Shown here: positions 17,371 through 26,452 of the stretch, one piece after another
Numbering within the stretch: position 1 is the stretch's first letter
How the letters are laid out: each line of letters starts with the position of its first letter
IMG/VR virus record: IMGVR_UViG_3300035698_005732
Location: 1 to 45,930 of that record
Reading direction: 5' to 3' (one strand)
Length of the DNA: 45,930 bases
Source: a virus
Notes under the pieces: model-generated
What the model saw: the letters and a program-made list of their open reading frames with translations, nothing else
Told to the model about the DNA's origin: nothing
Database searches by the model: none
Program-made: the position numbers and the translations under genes

Positions 17371-19068
17371 ATGCCTAATGTATTTAACCCTCTTAGCAAT
17401 CGTTTTGACAAAGTAGGGATACGTTTTTTAATAAGAGAAGAGATTCCAACTGTTGATGATGACGGCTTGCCTATTGGTTCTGAAATTTATAGTTCTGATG
17501 TCGATAAGATATATAAGCTCTTTGACAATACTGATGGAGCTGCTGACTGGAGAGAATTAGCTCCCGCTAACATAGATTTTCAGGATAGTGTATTATCTAT
17601 AGCAGACGCATCTTCTGCGCCACCTACTGAGGTTGAAGGTGCTCGTTATATCCTTGACACGTCAACACCTGTTCATGCTGACTGGGATGGAGCATCGAAT
17701 CAGTCTATAGTACAATTTATTGGTACTGAATGGGCAGAGACCGTTCCTACATCAGGAACACTATGTTATGTATCTGATGTATCTGATTTATATGTTTTCG
17801 ATACAACATGGAAGTCTTTAAGTGCAGCGATTCCTGATGCTTCTGAAACTGTTAAAGGGGTGACTCGTTATTCTACTGGCGCAGAGACTACGACAGGAAC
17901 TTCAGAAACTACAGCTATTCACCCTAAAGACCTTAATATAAAACTAGGTACTCAGACATTACACGGTGTAATAATTGGAGCTGGAGGGATTAACAGTAAT
18001 CTTGCTACTACATCGGCAGGGACAGCGACGCAACTATTACAGTCTGGTGGTGCTAGTGCAGACCCTGTATGGAGTACATTCACGATACAAAGTACTACAG
18101 TCCAGGGAGACCTTCTCTATTCTTCTGCTAATAATGTAGTTGTAGGTTTAACTAAGAGTACCGATGCAACACGCTATCTTTCTAATACTGGAGCTGATAA
18201 CAGTCCAGCGTGGTCACAGATAGCATTATCTACAGGAGTATCAGGAACTCTTCCAGTAGCTAACGGTGGGACTGGTGCTGTAACTCATACTATCCACGGC
18301 GTGCTAATAGGACAGACTACTGGAGCTATAGCGACTACTTCTGCTGGTGCTGCTACACAGATTCTACAGAGTGGTGGAGCATCGGCTGATCCTGTGTGGT
18401 CAACGTTTACTATACCAGGGACTCTTGCGCAAGGAGACCTTCTCCTAGCAAGTACAACTAATACTGTAACGGCTGTTACTAAGAGTACAGACGCTACACG
18501 ATACCTAAGTAATACTGGAGCTAATAATAACGCTCAATGGGATCAAGTAGCTCTTGCTACTGGTGTTACAGGAACGCTTCCTGTTGCTAATGGTGGAACT
18601 GGTGCTGCAAGTTATACTGACGGACAGATACTAGTCGGTAATACTACTGGAGGCGCTCTTGTTGCGACAACGATAACTCAAGGTTCTGGAATAGTAGTTA
18701 CCAATGGTCCTGGTTCTATTACTCTTTCAGCATCTGCTGGAGGTATTACATGGGAAGTAGTAACTGATGCCACTAAAACAGGAACTTCAGGTTATGGATA
18801 TATCTGTAATCGTGCTGGTGGTGTAACGTTAACGCTTCCTGATACTGCTATTGTAGGTGACACAATAAAAATATGTAGCATAGATGGCTTATGGACTATA
18901 GCGCAGAACGCTGGAGAGACAATCTACTATGGAAGCACTAATACGACTACTGGTGTTACAGGGTCTATTGTAGCGACAAATGTCGGTGATACTGTTGAAA
19001 TCGTTTGTGTAGTAGAAAATACAGACTGGCGATCGTTTGCTCCATTTGGGAACCTAACTATTAATTAG
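17371..19068 (+). CDS. Tail fibre protein (565 aa)
   Basis: The N-terminus MPNVFNPLSNRFDKVG is an attachment-type sequence. It is followed by a domain ending in a VKGVTRYST fibre motif, then two ~90-residue repeats built around LQSGGASADPVWSTFT, KSTDATRYLSNTGA and GTLPVANGGTGA. The last ~110 residues (WEVVTDATKTGTSGYGYICN onward) form a beta tip of the kind that often binds receptor or carries a trimerisation cap. The central repeat is homologous to one in the fibre at 23531. It is translated from AAAAGGGG just before the ATG. Confidence 0.82.
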   Translation: MPNVFNPLSNRFDKVGIRFLIREEIPTVDDDGLPIGSEIYSSDVDKIYKLFDNTDGAADWRELAPANIDFQDSVLSIADASSAPPTEVEGARYILDTSTPVHADWDGASNQSIVQFIGTEWAETVPTSGTLCYVSDVSDLYVFDTTWKSLSAAIPDASETVKGVTRYSTGAETTTGTSETTAIHPKDLNIKLGTQTLHGVIIGAGGINSNLATTSAGTATQLLQSGGASADPVWSTFTIQSTTVQGDLLYSSANNVVVGLTKSTDATRYLSNTGADNSPAWSQIALSTGVSGTLPVANGGTGAVTHTIHGVLIGQTTGAIATTSAGAATQILQSGGASADPVWSTFTIPGTLAQGDLLLASTTNTVTAVTKSTDATRYLSNTGANNNAQWDQVALATGVTGTLPVANGGTGAASYTDGQILVGNTTGGALVATTITQGSGIVVTNGPGSITLSASAGGITWEVVTDATKTGTSGYGYICNRAGGVTLTLPDTAIVGDTIKICSIDGLWTIAQNAGETIYYGSTNTTTGVTGSIVATNVGDTVEIVCVVENTDWRSFAPFGNLTIN

Positions 19069-19078
19069 GAAATAAAAT

Positions 19079-22000
19079 ATGGCCACTCGCAATATACTAA
19101 ACACAGGTATTCCAATAGAGGCTTCTTATGGTGGTACTGGTGCTGTTTCGTTAACCTCTCATGGAGTCCTAATAGGAAATGCTACAGGAGCCATCACAGC
19201 TACAGCTGAAGGTGCTACTGGCAAAATTCTAACAGGCGTTACTGGTGAAGAGCCAACATGGCAAGATGCTTATTCTCTACCTACTGATCTCCAAAGTATC
19301 ACAGACAATACAGGAACTGCAGCAGACAAGGCTATTTACTATACAGCAGAGAATGTAGCAGCCGAGTTCACACTAACTTCTGCAGGCAGAGCAATACTTG
19401 ATGATGCTAATGCTTTAGCACAACGAAGCACTCTTGGCCTTGGTACAATGTCAACACAGGTATCAACCAATGTATCAATAACTGGTGGAACGATAACAGG
19501 CATTACCGATATTACTGTTGCTGATGGTGGCACAGGTGCTTCAACGCTCACCGACCACGGAGTTCTTCTTGGAAATGGAACTGATGCCGTAACAGCGACA
19601 GCCGAGGGAGCCACAGGGAAAGTATTGACAGGTGTCACAGGTAGCGATCCGACATGGCAAGATGCAGCAGGATACTCTCTACCTGCCGACTTACAATCTA
19701 TCACAGACAACACAGGAACAGCTGCTGATAAAGCTATCTATTATACAGCTGCTAACGTCGCAGCAGAGTTCACTCTTACAGCTGCTGGCAGAGCAATACT
19801 AGACGACGCTGATGCTTCAACACAGAGAGGAACTCTTGGTCTTGGTACGATAGCAACGCAAGATACTGATAGCGTATCTATCACTGGCGGAACGATAACA
19901 GGAATCACAGACCTTGCTATCGCTGATGGTGGTACAGGAGCTGGTACAGCTACAGCAGCATTTGATGCTTTAGCTCCTACTACAACAGAAGGCGATATAA
20001 TATATAGTGATGAGTTTAACAATGTACGTCTAGCTAAAGGTACAGCAAACCAGTTACTAGCAATGAATGCTGGTGCTACCGCTCCAGAATGGATAGCTCC
20101 ATACAGCTATTCTCTACCTGCTGACTTACAGAGCATAACTGACAACACGGGAACTGCTGCTGATAAGGCTATCTATTATACTGCCGAGAACGTAGCCGCA
20201 GAGTTTGATCTTACAGCGGCTGGTAGAGCGATACTTGATGACGCTGACGCATCTACACAGCGTAGTACTCTAGGCCTCGGAACTATAGCAACACAAGCAT
20301 CAGACAGCGTTTCTATAACTGGTGGGTCTATCACAGGGATCACAGACCTTGCTATTGCAGATGGTGGAACAAATTCATCGACTGCTTTGGATAACGGATT
20401 TATGATGGTGTCATCTGCTGGTGCTATTATTGAAAGCGCTATTGAAGAATCAGAGCTTGAGACTTTAACAGACGGTTCTGATGCAGGAGCTCTTCATATC
20501 CATGATGCTCGATACTATACTGAGACTGAGTTAAGTGCTACTGCTTCTGGTTCAGCAGGGTGTGAGCTTATGGGAACATCATGTATTGGAACTCCGACAT
20601 ATACAACACAGTGTGAGTGGAATAATTTCTTCGGAAGCGCAGGGCAATCTTCTGGCGGTCTTATAACAGACGCAGGCGGAGAAACGCTTGATGTTGCTGC
20701 TGGAACTGGATTCATAAAAGCTACAGATAGTGATGATGCAGAACTTTTATCTTTTGACTGGGATGCAAGTAGTGGAATAGCAATACCTACGAACACAACA
20801 CGATTTATCGGTGTAAAATATGATGGTGGTACTCCTGTAATAGACACAAGAGTATCGCAGAACTGGGACTTAGATACAGAGTTTCCTTTAGGTAGTGTCA
20901 TTAATATGAATAGCACTCTGTATATCTTAAATAATCCATGGTGGGTTACAGACGGTATAACAAATCTTATCGAAAAGAGTATTGGACTAGGAGGATATCT
21001 AGCAAGAGATAGCTTCGTTGGCGGATTGATATTAGGAGTTACAGGAACAAGAAATCCTACGATGACCTCAGGTACAGTATGGGGAAGAACGAACGAATTT
21101 AAGATGCGTGCTGTAGACTATAGCGCAGCAAATATAACATCGCATTCAGCAGTGTTTGACGTTAATAATGGTTCATCAAAAGGAACGATAACAGCAAGCG
21201 CAGGGACTCCATATACAACGTTGCAAAAAGGAGAAGATGTCGTTATTGGTGGTACTGGTGATAATGATGGTACCTACGTTATTGATACCGTAACTGGTGG
21301 CAATGTCATCACGATGACAACGGTTATAGCAGGTACTGATGGAACAGAAGCCGCTACTACTATATCGGTGACTTTCTCAAGCTACTGGTTTGAATCTGAT
21401 GGTACTGTACATGAAACCCTTGCTCTATTGCAATATCCTGTGACGCAGTGGAATGATATAGCTAATGACACGCTAACTAATCTACTTCCTAATAAATACG
21501 CTAACTGGTGGGTGATATTAAACATCACAAATAACGAGCTTTCGTTCATATATCCGTCTGCTTATTATTCTAGTTCAGCAAGAGCAGAAGCAGAAGCTGT
21601 TCCTTCTCATATACCAGGAGATTGGTATCTTGAAGGTATACTTATTGGTAGAGTGATTATAAAAACTAGTACAGATACTCCTATTGAAACTCAGTCTGTA
21701 TTTAATACTACTTTTTCAGCTTCTCTTGCAGCAGATCATGGTAATCTAGCAGGTCTTTCTGACGACGATCATGTTCAATATCTTCTCGTAGATGGAACTC
21801 GTGCTCTAGGTGGCGCTTGGGATATGGATAGCCAGATACTTACTAATGTCAACATTGACAGTGGTGTTATCACTGGAATAACTGATCTCGCAATAGCCGA
21901 CGGTGGAACTGCTGCAGGAACTGCTACGGCGGCTTTCGACAATCTATCACCTGTCACTACAGAAGGTGATATAATATATCGTGATGCTACTAACAATGTT

Positions 22001-23524
22001 AGACTAGCCAAGGGTACAGCAAATCAAGTTCTAACAATGAACGCAGGTGCAACTGCTCCAGAGTGGAAAGCCGATGCAGGCTACTCTCTTCCTGCCGACT
22101 TACAGTCTATTACAGACAATACTGGAACAGCAGCAGATAAAGCTATTTACTATACTGCGGAGAATGTAGCGGCAGAGTTTGATCTTACAGCGGCAGGACG
22201 TGCTATACTTGATGATGCTAATGCTGAGGCGCAACGTGGTACTCTAGGCCTTGGTACGATAGCAACGCAAGCCTCTGATAGTGTATCCATTACTGGCGGA
22301 AGTGTAACTGGAATAACCGATATTGCAATAGCCGACGGTGGAACTGCTGCTGGGACAGCAACTGCTGCGTTTGATAATCTATCACCTGTAACGACTGAAG
22401 GCGATATAATATATCGTAATGCTACTAATAACGTTAGACTAGCAAAAGGAACATCCGCACAAGTCTTAACAATGAACGCAGGAGCAACTGCTCCAGAGTG
22501 GGCTGCTGCTGGGGCTTATTCATTACCTGCCGATCTACAGAGCATTACTGATAATACTGGAACAGCAGCAGACAAAGGAATCTATTACACAGCTGAGAAT
22601 GTAGCAGCTGAATTTAGCTTTACTGCGGCAGGGCGTGCTATACTTGACGACGCTGACGCTTCTACACAACGTGGTACTCTAGGCCTTGGAACTATAGCAA
22701 CTCAAGCAGCAGATAGTGTAAATATTGATGGTGGCAATATAGATGGATGTACAATGGCGACGTCTAATATTACTGTAGGAGCTGCTAAGACACTAGACGT
22801 ATCAGTTGGAACCCTTACCCTAGCAGACAACCAGATTAGCGGTGATAAGGTCGAGGGCGGCACTATAGCTGCTATTACGATTACAGCTGCAACGATTAAT
22901 GGTGGAACAATCACAGGGATCACAGACCTTGTTGTTGCTGATGGAGGAACTGGTGCAGGGACATTCACAGACCACGGAGTGTTGCTTGGCTCAGGAACTG
23001 ATGCCGTAACAGCGACAGCCGAGGGAGCCACAGGGAAAGTATTGACAGGTGTCACAGGTAGCGATCCGACATGGCAAGATGCTGCTTCTGCTGGTGGCAT
23101 GTCTTTACTAGAAGAGGTAAACATTTCGACTGCTGTATCAAATATAACTTTTACTACTACTGTTACTGGTTACAGATCATATCATGTTGTATTTTCTGAT
23201 ATCGTTGGTGCAAGTCAAAATAATCTACGGATGGTTTTTTCTTTTGATTCAGGTTCTACATGGGTAACAGCTGCTTATGCTACGATAACTGGAGAATTTA
23301 CATCTGGTCAATCAGCATCTGGTAAAGTTGATATCTATCCTTTAACAACAAACAATTATGTCGGATATGCTATTGCTTCTATAACTAGCAGAGGAAGTGC
23401 ACAAGCAAATCAAGCGGCAACTTCTTCAACACAATCAGACCCTGTTGATGGCATTAAAATATATCCAAATACAGGAACTATGACAGCTGGCAATTTTTCA
23501 CTATACGGAATAACTAAGGAATAA
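19079..23524 (+). CDS. Long tail fibre protein (1481 aa)
   Basis: This is the largest gene. The N-terminus (NILNTGIPIEASYGGTGAVS) is shared with the next fibre gene, suggesting the same attachment point. The shaft contains five ~65-residue repeats of the type YSLPADLQSITDNTGTAADK followed by AGRAILDDADASTQRGTLGL, interleaved with ITGITDLAIADGGT linkers. A unique globular insertion lies at about 480-890. The DHGNLAGLSDDDHVQYL motif is a common fibre element. The last 141 residues are the tip domain also found at 2186. TAGGAAA precedes the ATG. It probably forms the main receptor-binding fibre. Confidence 0.85.
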   Translation: MATRNILNTGIPIEASYGGTGAVSLTSHGVLIGNATGAITATAEGATGKILTGVTGEEPTWQDAYSLPTDLQSITDNTGTAADKAIYYTAENVAAEFTLTSAGRAILDDANALAQRSTLGLGTMSTQVSTNVSITGGTITGITDITVADGGTGASTLTDHGVLLGNGTDAVTATAEGATGKVLTGVTGSDPTWQDAAGYSLPADLQSITDNTGTAADKAIYYTAANVAAEFTLTAAGRAILDDADASTQRGTLGLGTIATQDTDSVSITGGTITGITDLAIADGGTGAGTATAAFDALAPTTTEGDIIYSDEFNNVRLAKGTANQLLAMNAGATAPEWIAPYSYSLPADLQSITDNTGTAADKAIYYTAENVAAEFDLTAAGRAILDDADASTQRSTLGLGTIATQASDSVSITGGSITGITDLAIADGGTNSSTALDNGFMMVSSAGAIIESAIEESELETLTDGSDAGALHIHDARYYTETELSATASGSAGCELMGTSCIGTPTYTTQCEWNNFFGSAGQSSGGLITDAGGETLDVAAGTGFIKATDSDDAELLSFDWDASSGIAIPTNTTRFIGVKYDGGTPVIDTRVSQNWDLDTEFPLGSVINMNSTLYILNNPWWVTDGITNLIEKSIGLGGYLARDSFVGGLILGVTGTRNPTMTSGTVWGRTNEFKMRAVDYSAANITSHSAVFDVNNGSSKGTITASAGTPYTTLQKGEDVVIGGTGDNDGTYVIDTVTGGNVITMTTVIAGTDGTEAATTISVTFSSYWFESDGTVHETLALLQYPVTQWNDIANDTLTNLLPNKYANWWVILNITNNELSFIYPSAYYSSSARAEAEAVPSHIPGDWYLEGILIGRVIIKTSTDTPIETQSVFNTTFSASLAADHGNLAGLSDDDHVQYLLVDGTRALGGAWDMDSQILTNVNIDSGVITGITDLAIADGGTAAGTATAAFDNLSPVTTEGDIIYRDATNNVRLAKGTANQVLTMNAGATAPEWKADAGYSLPADLQSITDNTGTAADKAIYYTAENVAAEFDLTAAGRAILDDANAEAQRGTLGLGTIATQASDSVSITGGSVTGITDIAIADGGTAAGTATAAFDNLSPVTTEGDIIYRNATNNVRLAKGTSAQVLTMNAGATAPEWAAAGAYSLPADLQSITDNTGTAADKGIYYTAENVAAEFSFTAAGRAILDDADASTQRGTLGLGTIATQAADSVNIDGGNIDGCTMATSNITVGAAKTLDVSVGTLTLADNQISGDKVEGGTIAAITITAATINGGTITGITDLVVADGGTGAGTFTDHGVLLGSGTDAVTATAEGATGKVLTGVTGSDPTWQDAASAGGMSLLEEVNISTAVSNITFTTTVTGYRSYHVVFSDIVGASQNNLRMVFSFDSGSTWVTAAYATITGEFTSGQSASGKVDIYPLTTNNYVGYAIASITSRGSAQANQAATSSTQSDPVDGIKIYPNTGTMTAGNFSLYGITKE
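19577..19665 (+). repeat. 89-bp exact intragenic repeat, copy 1
   Basis: Identical to 22994-23082 within the same fibre gene. It encodes a GTDAVTATAEGATGKVLTG-type unit. Other protein repeats in this gene differ at many synonymous sites, so this exact match is recent. Confidence 0.9.
22994..23082 (+). repeat. 89-bp exact intragenic repeat, copy 2
   Basis: Second copy of the 19577-19665 sequence, just before the tip domain. Recombination between the copies would delete about 3.4 kb in frame and produce a short fibre that keeps the tip. Confidence 0.9.
23099..23524 (+). repeat. Duplicated tip-domain coding segment, copy 2
   Basis: Second copy of the 426-base segment at 2453-2878, forming the C-terminal end of the long fibre. 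The best conserved part is 23144-23279. Confidence 0.9.
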
Positions 23525-23530
23525 TAAGCA

Positions 23531-25582
23531 ATGACACATAATGCGTTAAATACTGGAATCCCCATAGAAGTAATCTACGGTGGAACGCAAGCTACATCGC
23601 TTACTGACCACGGAATACTCGTAGGGTCAGGAACAGGAGCTATCACAGCTTTAACTGTAGCGACAGACGGACAGCTATGCCTAGGTTCCACGGGGAACGA
23701 CCCTGTGTTTGCTACGCCAGGCTCTTCTGACAGCACGATAACATGGACGCTAGGTGCTGGTTCTCTTACAGCACAAGTAAGGCCTGCATCAGACATAGCA
23801 ACGGGAGTTATAGAGATAGGTATTGCAGCAGAGATAACTACTGGTACTTCTCTCTCTTTAGCAGTAACACCTGGCACTCTTAACACACGCCTTGGTACAC
23901 AGACTAACCACGGAGTAATGATAACTACTGGTGGGGCTGGTAGCAACCTAACCTCTACTACAGCAGGAACAGCAACACAGCTACTACAATCTGGTGGTGC
24001 TAGTGCTGATCCTCTCTGGTCAACGTTTGTCTTTCCTACGACTACAGCACAGGGTGACCTGTTAGTTTCTACTGCTGCTAATACCGTAACGGCTCTTGCC
24101 AAGAGTACCGATGCCACACGTTATCTATCGAATACTGGAGCTGACAATAATGCCGCATGGTCACAGATAGCTTTATCTACAGGAGTATCAGGAGTATTGC
24201 TAGTAGCTAACGGCGGGACAGCGTCTTCTTCTGCCCTTGCGAGCGGTCTAATGATGGTGTCATCAGGTGGAGCTATCGTAGAAGGCACTCCAACAGTCGT
24301 AGCTGGTGCTATAGGTGCCGTAACAACACTTACTGCATCGGGTCTTATAACAGGCCTCGGATACGATGCACTTGAAGGTAACATCGTTAATGTCGGTTCT
24401 ATAGACCTAGATACTATCCGTGCTGATGCTGCTGACGGAACGATAACGATAGAGCTCGATAACGCTGTCGGTGCTGATCTTCTCGTTGGTAATAATAATG
24501 CCCTCGTCGTAACAGGCGATGATGATAGCGTTGGTGTCGGTATTGCCGCACCAGTAGCGAAACTGCATGTTGAGGGTGTGGGAACAGCAGCAGTAGCGGC
24601 GGCGGAGGAGACTATAGCGTATTTCAAACAGACGACAGCTTCAATACACTCGATGATTACTGTTGATGCTCTTACTGGCTATGATGCAGGCATATTTTTT
24701 GCAGAAAATGGTGTCTACAAATGGGCAACTCGGAATGATTATGCTGGCGGTGATAACGAATATCAGGTTCGCAATGAAGATAATGATATCCAATTTCGGG
24801 TTACACAAGACAACGGTACAGTATCTACTGAAAGCCATCTCGCAAAAAAGGGAAATGTTGGGCTTGGGGATATTAGCGGGCTTATGATGCTATATGCCAA
24901 TGCAGGCTATGGCAGCCTAAAAATAGGCGAGGGCTATTGCGAGGCTAACGGGGAATATTATGAGCTAACTAGCACGGTTGACGCAACTCCCACAAGTATC
25001 GGCTCAAGCGCTGACATGTACTATCTCTATATTGATGATTCAGCGTCTACACCACCAACACCAACTTTTATTTTTAATACGACAACGCCTTCGTGGAGTG
25101 CATCTAAAAATGGCTTTTATAACGGAAGCGACCGTTGCATTGGCTGTATTCATGGAGACGATAGTAATTTACTCGGATTCTATGGATATCCTTCTTTTTC
25201 AAACAGTGGTGGAGCAGGAAGGGAATATGAGATTCGCTATTTTTCAGATCAAAAATTAGGAGAAGATATGTCTCCTAATGGGAATTGGCAGTATCCCGAT
25301 ACCCGTGTAGCTACCTTTGTAGGAGTAATGGGAAGTGCCGCTCTAGTTGATATTTTTGAGTTCGATACAGGAGTAGCAGCGTGTGCTGTTATGCCTGCAG
25401 AAATAGCAACGCTATATGGAGTTGATTATAAGAAAGGCGATATATCAGCTCGTGGGGACGGCGGCTGCTATGGAGCGGGCTGGGTTTCTCTCGACGCATC
25501 GAATGAGCTGAAATGGAGTGGTGACAATAACGATGACAATGCGACAGATTTATACTTAATTGCATGTAGAATACGGAGATAA
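23531..25582 (+). CDS. Tail fibre protein (683 aa)
   Basis: The N-terminus (NALNTGIPIEVIYGGTQATS) is paralogous to the 19079 fibre. Residues about 130-230 repeat the LQSGGASADPLWSTFVF and KSTDATRYLSNTGADNN module of the 17371 fibre, so this gene looks like a mosaic of its neighbours. Around residues 325-480 is a VEGVGTAAVAAAEETIAYFK segment with fibre-like character. The C-terminal ~200 residues are unique (CIGCIHGDDSNLLGFYGYPS and GDGGCYGAGWVSLD) and probably form a distinct receptor-binding tip. Base composition rises slightly in GC towards this tip, which may mark exchange. It ends three bases before the next small gene. Confidence 0.82.
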   Translation: MTHNALNTGIPIEVIYGGTQATSLTDHGILVGSGTGAITALTVATDGQLCLGSTGNDPVFATPGSSDSTITWTLGAGSLTAQVRPASDIATGVIEIGIAAEITTGTSLSLAVTPGTLNTRLGTQTNHGVMITTGGAGSNLTSTTAGTATQLLQSGGASADPLWSTFVFPTTTAQGDLLVSTAANTVTALAKSTDATRYLSNTGADNNAAWSQIALSTGVSGVLLVANGGTASSSALASGLMMVSSGGAIVEGTPTVVAGAIGAVTTLTASGLITGLGYDALEGNIVNVGSIDLDTIRADAADGTITIELDNAVGADLLVGNNNALVVTGDDDSVGVGIAAPVAKLHVEGVGTAAVAAAEETIAYFKQTTASIHSMITVDALTGYDAGIFFAENGVYKWATRNDYAGGDNEYQVRNEDNDIQFRVTQDNGTVSTESHLAKKGNVGLGDISGLMMLYANAGYGSLKIGEGYCEANGEYYELTSTVDATPTSIGSSADMYYLYIDDSASTPPTPTFIFNTTTPSWSASKNGFYNGSDRCIGCIHGDDSNLLGFYGYPSFSNSGGAGREYEIRYFSDQKLGEDMSPNGNWQYPDTRVATFVGVMGSAALVDIFEFDTGVAACAVMPAEIATLYGVDYKKGDISARGDGGCYGAGWVSLDASNELKWSGDNNDDNATDLYLIACRIRR

Positions 25583-25584
25583 TA

Positions 25585-25806
25585 ATGGCAGACCAATATC
25601 TTATACAATTTCTTGAAGACGGAACGCTGATAAAGCAACACGAGATAACAGAGCAGTGTCCATTTCGTGAAAATGTACCAGAAGGGCGTACGCAGATAAT
25701 AATCGACGACAAAGAGACCTTCGAGTTCCTCGTGGAACAATACCGCCTACACAAGCAGAAGGTGAAATTCAACGTAGACTGCACTATCAAGGAAATAATT
25801 GAATGA
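25585..25806 (+). CDS. Hypothetical small protein, fibre-linked
   Basis: A 73-residue protein starting two bases after the last fibre stop, so it is translated with it. It begins MADQYLIQFLEDGTLIKQHE and reads as a small alpha/beta protein with no known motif. Its position at the end of the fibre block would suit a fibre assembly chaperone, but nothing in the sequence proves that. Confidence 0.6.
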   Translation: MADQYLIQFLEDGTLIKQHEITEQCPFRENVPEGRTQIIIDDKETFEFLVEQYRLHKQKVKFNVDCTIKEIIE

Positions 25807-26030
25807 AGATATACATAGAGACACGCATCGAAAAATGTAAGAGTATAATATGCCCAGTATGCGATACAGCAAAGCTACTGTGCAAGCTGACAGGAAGAGA
25901 TTACTTCGAGAAGAAAGACCTTGTAGTCTTGCGTAAGGTTGGCTATGTTATATGTACAGGAGTTCCTGTAGTAGTAGAGGATGAGCCTGTTGTTATAACG
26001 GTAAAGAAGAGTCGTAAAGATATAAGATGA
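25803..26030 (+). CDS. Hypothetical small protein with CPVC motif
   Basis: A 75-residue protein overlapping the previous gene by ATGA. Near residue 18 it has IICPVCDTAKLLCKL, with a CxxC pair reminiscent of thioredoxin/glutaredoxin or of half a zinc site, but the rest does not show a clear thioredoxin fold. The C-terminus is basic (KKSRKDIR). Confidence 0.6.
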   Translation: MKIYIETRIEKCKSIICPVCDTAKLLCKLTGRDYFEKKDLVVLRKVGYVICTGVPVVVEDEPVVITVKKSRKDIR

Positions 26031-26113
26031 AGAGGTTTAGCGGAGACCCTATGGCCTTGTCGTTATGTTCCTGTGTAATTCTCATCGTTGTTTTGTACAA
26101 GATTTTTTACTAG
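26027..26113 (+). CDS. 28-residue single-pass membrane peptide
   Basis: A short ORF starting within the stop of the previous gene (ATGA). It encodes a charged start (MKRFSGD) and a hydrophobic stretch (ALSLCSCVILIVVLYKIFY). It could be a small holin-type or regulatory membrane peptide. Tight coupling on both sides favours it being real. Confidence 0.45.
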   Translation: MKRFSGDPMALSLCSCVILIVVLYKIFY

Positions 26114-26121
26114 GAGGAATG

Positions 26122-26307
26122 ATGAAATTCTTTGAGATAGGCACTTTAATAATTGTTGCTATTGTTCTTGCTGCTGGTGGTTATGTTATAACTAAGAAGA
26201 TTAAGCCTGATATCTGCGAAGATGATTGCTTTGTAGAGCAGACTATTGAAAGTCTTATTGAAGATAAGCTTGGCATTTCTGTTGATCTATCGCCCGATGT
26301 ATTATAA
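26122..26307 (+). CDS. Small membrane-anchored protein (61 aa)
   Basis: Starts MKFFEIGTLIIVAIVLAAGG, a single N-terminal membrane helix, then KKIKP and an acidic tail ending in DLSPDVL. AGGAGG is four bases before this ATG and only one base before the alternative at 26119. Small N-anchored proteins ending in a 'D(V/L)DLSP' tail are frequent in phage lysis or host-takeover regions. It is a candidate for holin/spanin-like work or membrane remodelling. Confidence 0.65.
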   Translation: MKFFEIGTLIIVAIVLAAGGYVITKKIKPDICEDDCFVEQTIESLIEDKLGISVDLSPDVL

Positions 26308-26383
26308 AGATAATGAGCCATACGATTGGCAAATCATTGGAGTGATACTCATCTTGTTGCTGATGATATATCTAGTGAATTAA
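26297..26383 (+). CDS. 28-residue membrane peptide
   Basis: Overlaps the end of the preceding gene by 11 bases. It encodes MYYKDNEPYDWQIIG followed by a hydrophobic stretch (VILILLLMIYLVN) to the stop. No independent ribosome site is seen, so it would depend on coupling. It is the last rightward ORF before the convergent leftward genes. Confidence 0.4.
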   Translation: MYYKDNEPYDWQIIGVILILLLMIYLVN

Positions 26384-26452
26384 AACCCCCACACCAACGA
26401 TGCGCTGCCGATGCAAGGGTAAAATAGCAATAAATATGAATAACAGTATAAT

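Noticed and set aside
19270-22700. CRISPR-like regularly spaced repeats
   Set aside because: The spaced repeats are protein-coding fibre repeats with synonymous differences and coding spacers in one frame. No array of short identical repeats with unique spacers and no cas gene is present.
23575-24627. Two antisense frames of 168-180 codons in the third fibre gene
   Set aside because: Same cause as in the other fibres. They have no ribosome site or motif.
25468-25790. Antisense frames over the end of the third fibre and the 25585 gene
   Set aside because: They cross a tight forward gene junction and show no ribosome site or motif.
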